Assembly: GCA_937124495.1 (NCBI GenBank)
Contig: CAKZKZ010000256.1
Location: forward strand, 1 to 6,125
Source: an uncultured Dokdonia sp.
Lineage (GTDB): Bacteria; Bacteroidota; Bacteroidia; Flavobacteriales; Flavobacteriaceae
DNA length: 6,125 bases
Direction of reading: 5' to 3'
Shown: positions 5,639 through 6,125 of the stretch, one piece after another
How positions within the stretch are numbered: the stretch's first letter is position 1
Layout of the letters: every line of letters begins with the position of its first letter
Translations under genes and position numbers: made by a program
Notes under the pieces: generated by a model
Database searches by the model: none
What the model saw: the letters and a program-made list of their open reading frames with translations, nothing else
Told to the model about the DNA's origin: nothing

Positions 5639-6125
5639 ATGGGTAGAGTTAAAACGTTAATGGAAAACTACAAATATTTAATTGCACTTTTAAGTGTCTT
5701 TAATTTTCTATTAACACCTATTCATATTGCAATAAGTGGTCTTAATCCAGCCTATGTTATCGTTATAAATTATACGTTGGTTATTTTAAGTAGTTCATTA
5801 ATTGCTTCCATGAAAAGAGCCAAACTCATTACATACATACTTGGTTTTTTAACACTTTTTGCTATTTGGCTAGAATTTTCTAACCATAATTCTGAATCAA
5901 TCTTAATTTGCAGACTGGTATTTTCCTTTTTGTTATTTTCCTGCTTTTGTATTATACTTATTAGGCAACTATTAAAGATAACGGAAATCAACCTCCAGTT
6001 TATTTTAGGGCCAATTTTAGGCTTCCTCTATTTAGGTGTTATAGGAGGTGTACTTTTTGAATTTATTCATTTTTTAGATTCAAATTCATTTCAATTAATC
6101 AAGGGTTTTTCTGGCTATAGCTTTT
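5639..6125 (+). CDS. Multi-helix membrane protein, N-terminal part (3' end outside window); possible ion channel
   Basis: A frame starting at ATG 5639 stays open to the window edge for 162 codons plus one base. Hydrophobic segments lie at about residues 13-33, 37-57, 62-80, 87-109 and 118-145, separated by short charged turns (KRAK at 59-62, RQLLK at 109-113). The last helix followed by FEFIHFLDSNSF and an aromatic stretch recalls the region before the pore of potassium-channel-like proteins in Bacteroidota, where a TxGYGD filter would follow. The window ends before that point, so the channel call is a guess. Another in-frame ATG at 5660 (MENYKYL) is an alternative start. The gene begins 21 bases after the thiamine enzyme and could be co-transcribed with it. 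Codon use is more AT-rich and Ile/Leu/Phe-heavy than the enzyme genes, as expected for a membrane protein. Confidence 0.7.
   Translation, partial: MGRVKTLMENYKYLIALLSVFNFLLTPIHIAISGLNPAYVIVINYTLVILSSSLIASMKRAKLITYILGFLTLFAIWLEFSNHNSESILICRLVFSFLLFSCFCIILIRQLLKITEINLQFILGPILGFLYLGVIGGVLFEFIHFLDSNSFQLIKGFSGYSF

Noticed and set aside
5770..5991. Minus-strand open frame of 73 codons
   Set aside because: It is antisense to the membrane-protein gene starting at 5639, whose hydrophobic helices are the more convincing reading.

Overview
This window comes from an AT-rich bacterial chromosome, most probably a marine Flavobacteriia-type Bacteroidota. The clues are the family types, the weak or absent Shine-Dalgarno sites, an outer-membrane barrel ending in Phe, and two copies of the palindrome TTTCGCGAAA. 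The species cannot be named from the sequence alone. All genes lie on the + strand.

Layout. (1) Positions 1-737 hold the C-terminal 244 residues of an Omp85-like outer-membrane beta-barrel protein, cut by the window edge. (2) Positions 738-861 are a gene-free spacer with three closely spaced GC-rich hairpins. (3) Positions 862-5617 hold four tightly packed genes that look like one operon. They encode a Rieske [2Fe-2S] domain fused to an FMN/[3Fe-4S] glutamate-synthase-type domain; a 253-residue conserved-looking protein of unknown function; a small three-helix membrane protein resembling DUF2721; and a second Rieske domain fused to a complete thiamine-diphosphate enzyme of the acetolactate synthase/pyruvate oxidase superfamily. 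(4) From 5639 to the window end lies the N-terminal part of a multi-helix membrane protein, possibly an ion channel, cut before any diagnostic motif.

The main point of interest is the operon at 862-5617. Two unrelated enzymes, one flavin/iron-sulfur and one thiamine-diphosphate, each carry an N-terminal Rieske domain and are separated only by two small genes. The two Rieske domains have different motif styles (CLHRG/CGVHGW versus CPHQGG/CPWHGW), so they do not look like a recent duplication. A reasonable inference is a shared redox pathway: the thiamine enzyme decarboxylates a 2-oxo acid and passes electrons through Rieske centres, and the FMN/3Fe-4S protein carries out a linked reductive or oxidative step, perhaps near the membrane. 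The substrates and the direction of electron flow cannot be read from the sequence. No glutaminase domain, ferredoxin reductase or regulator is encoded in the window.
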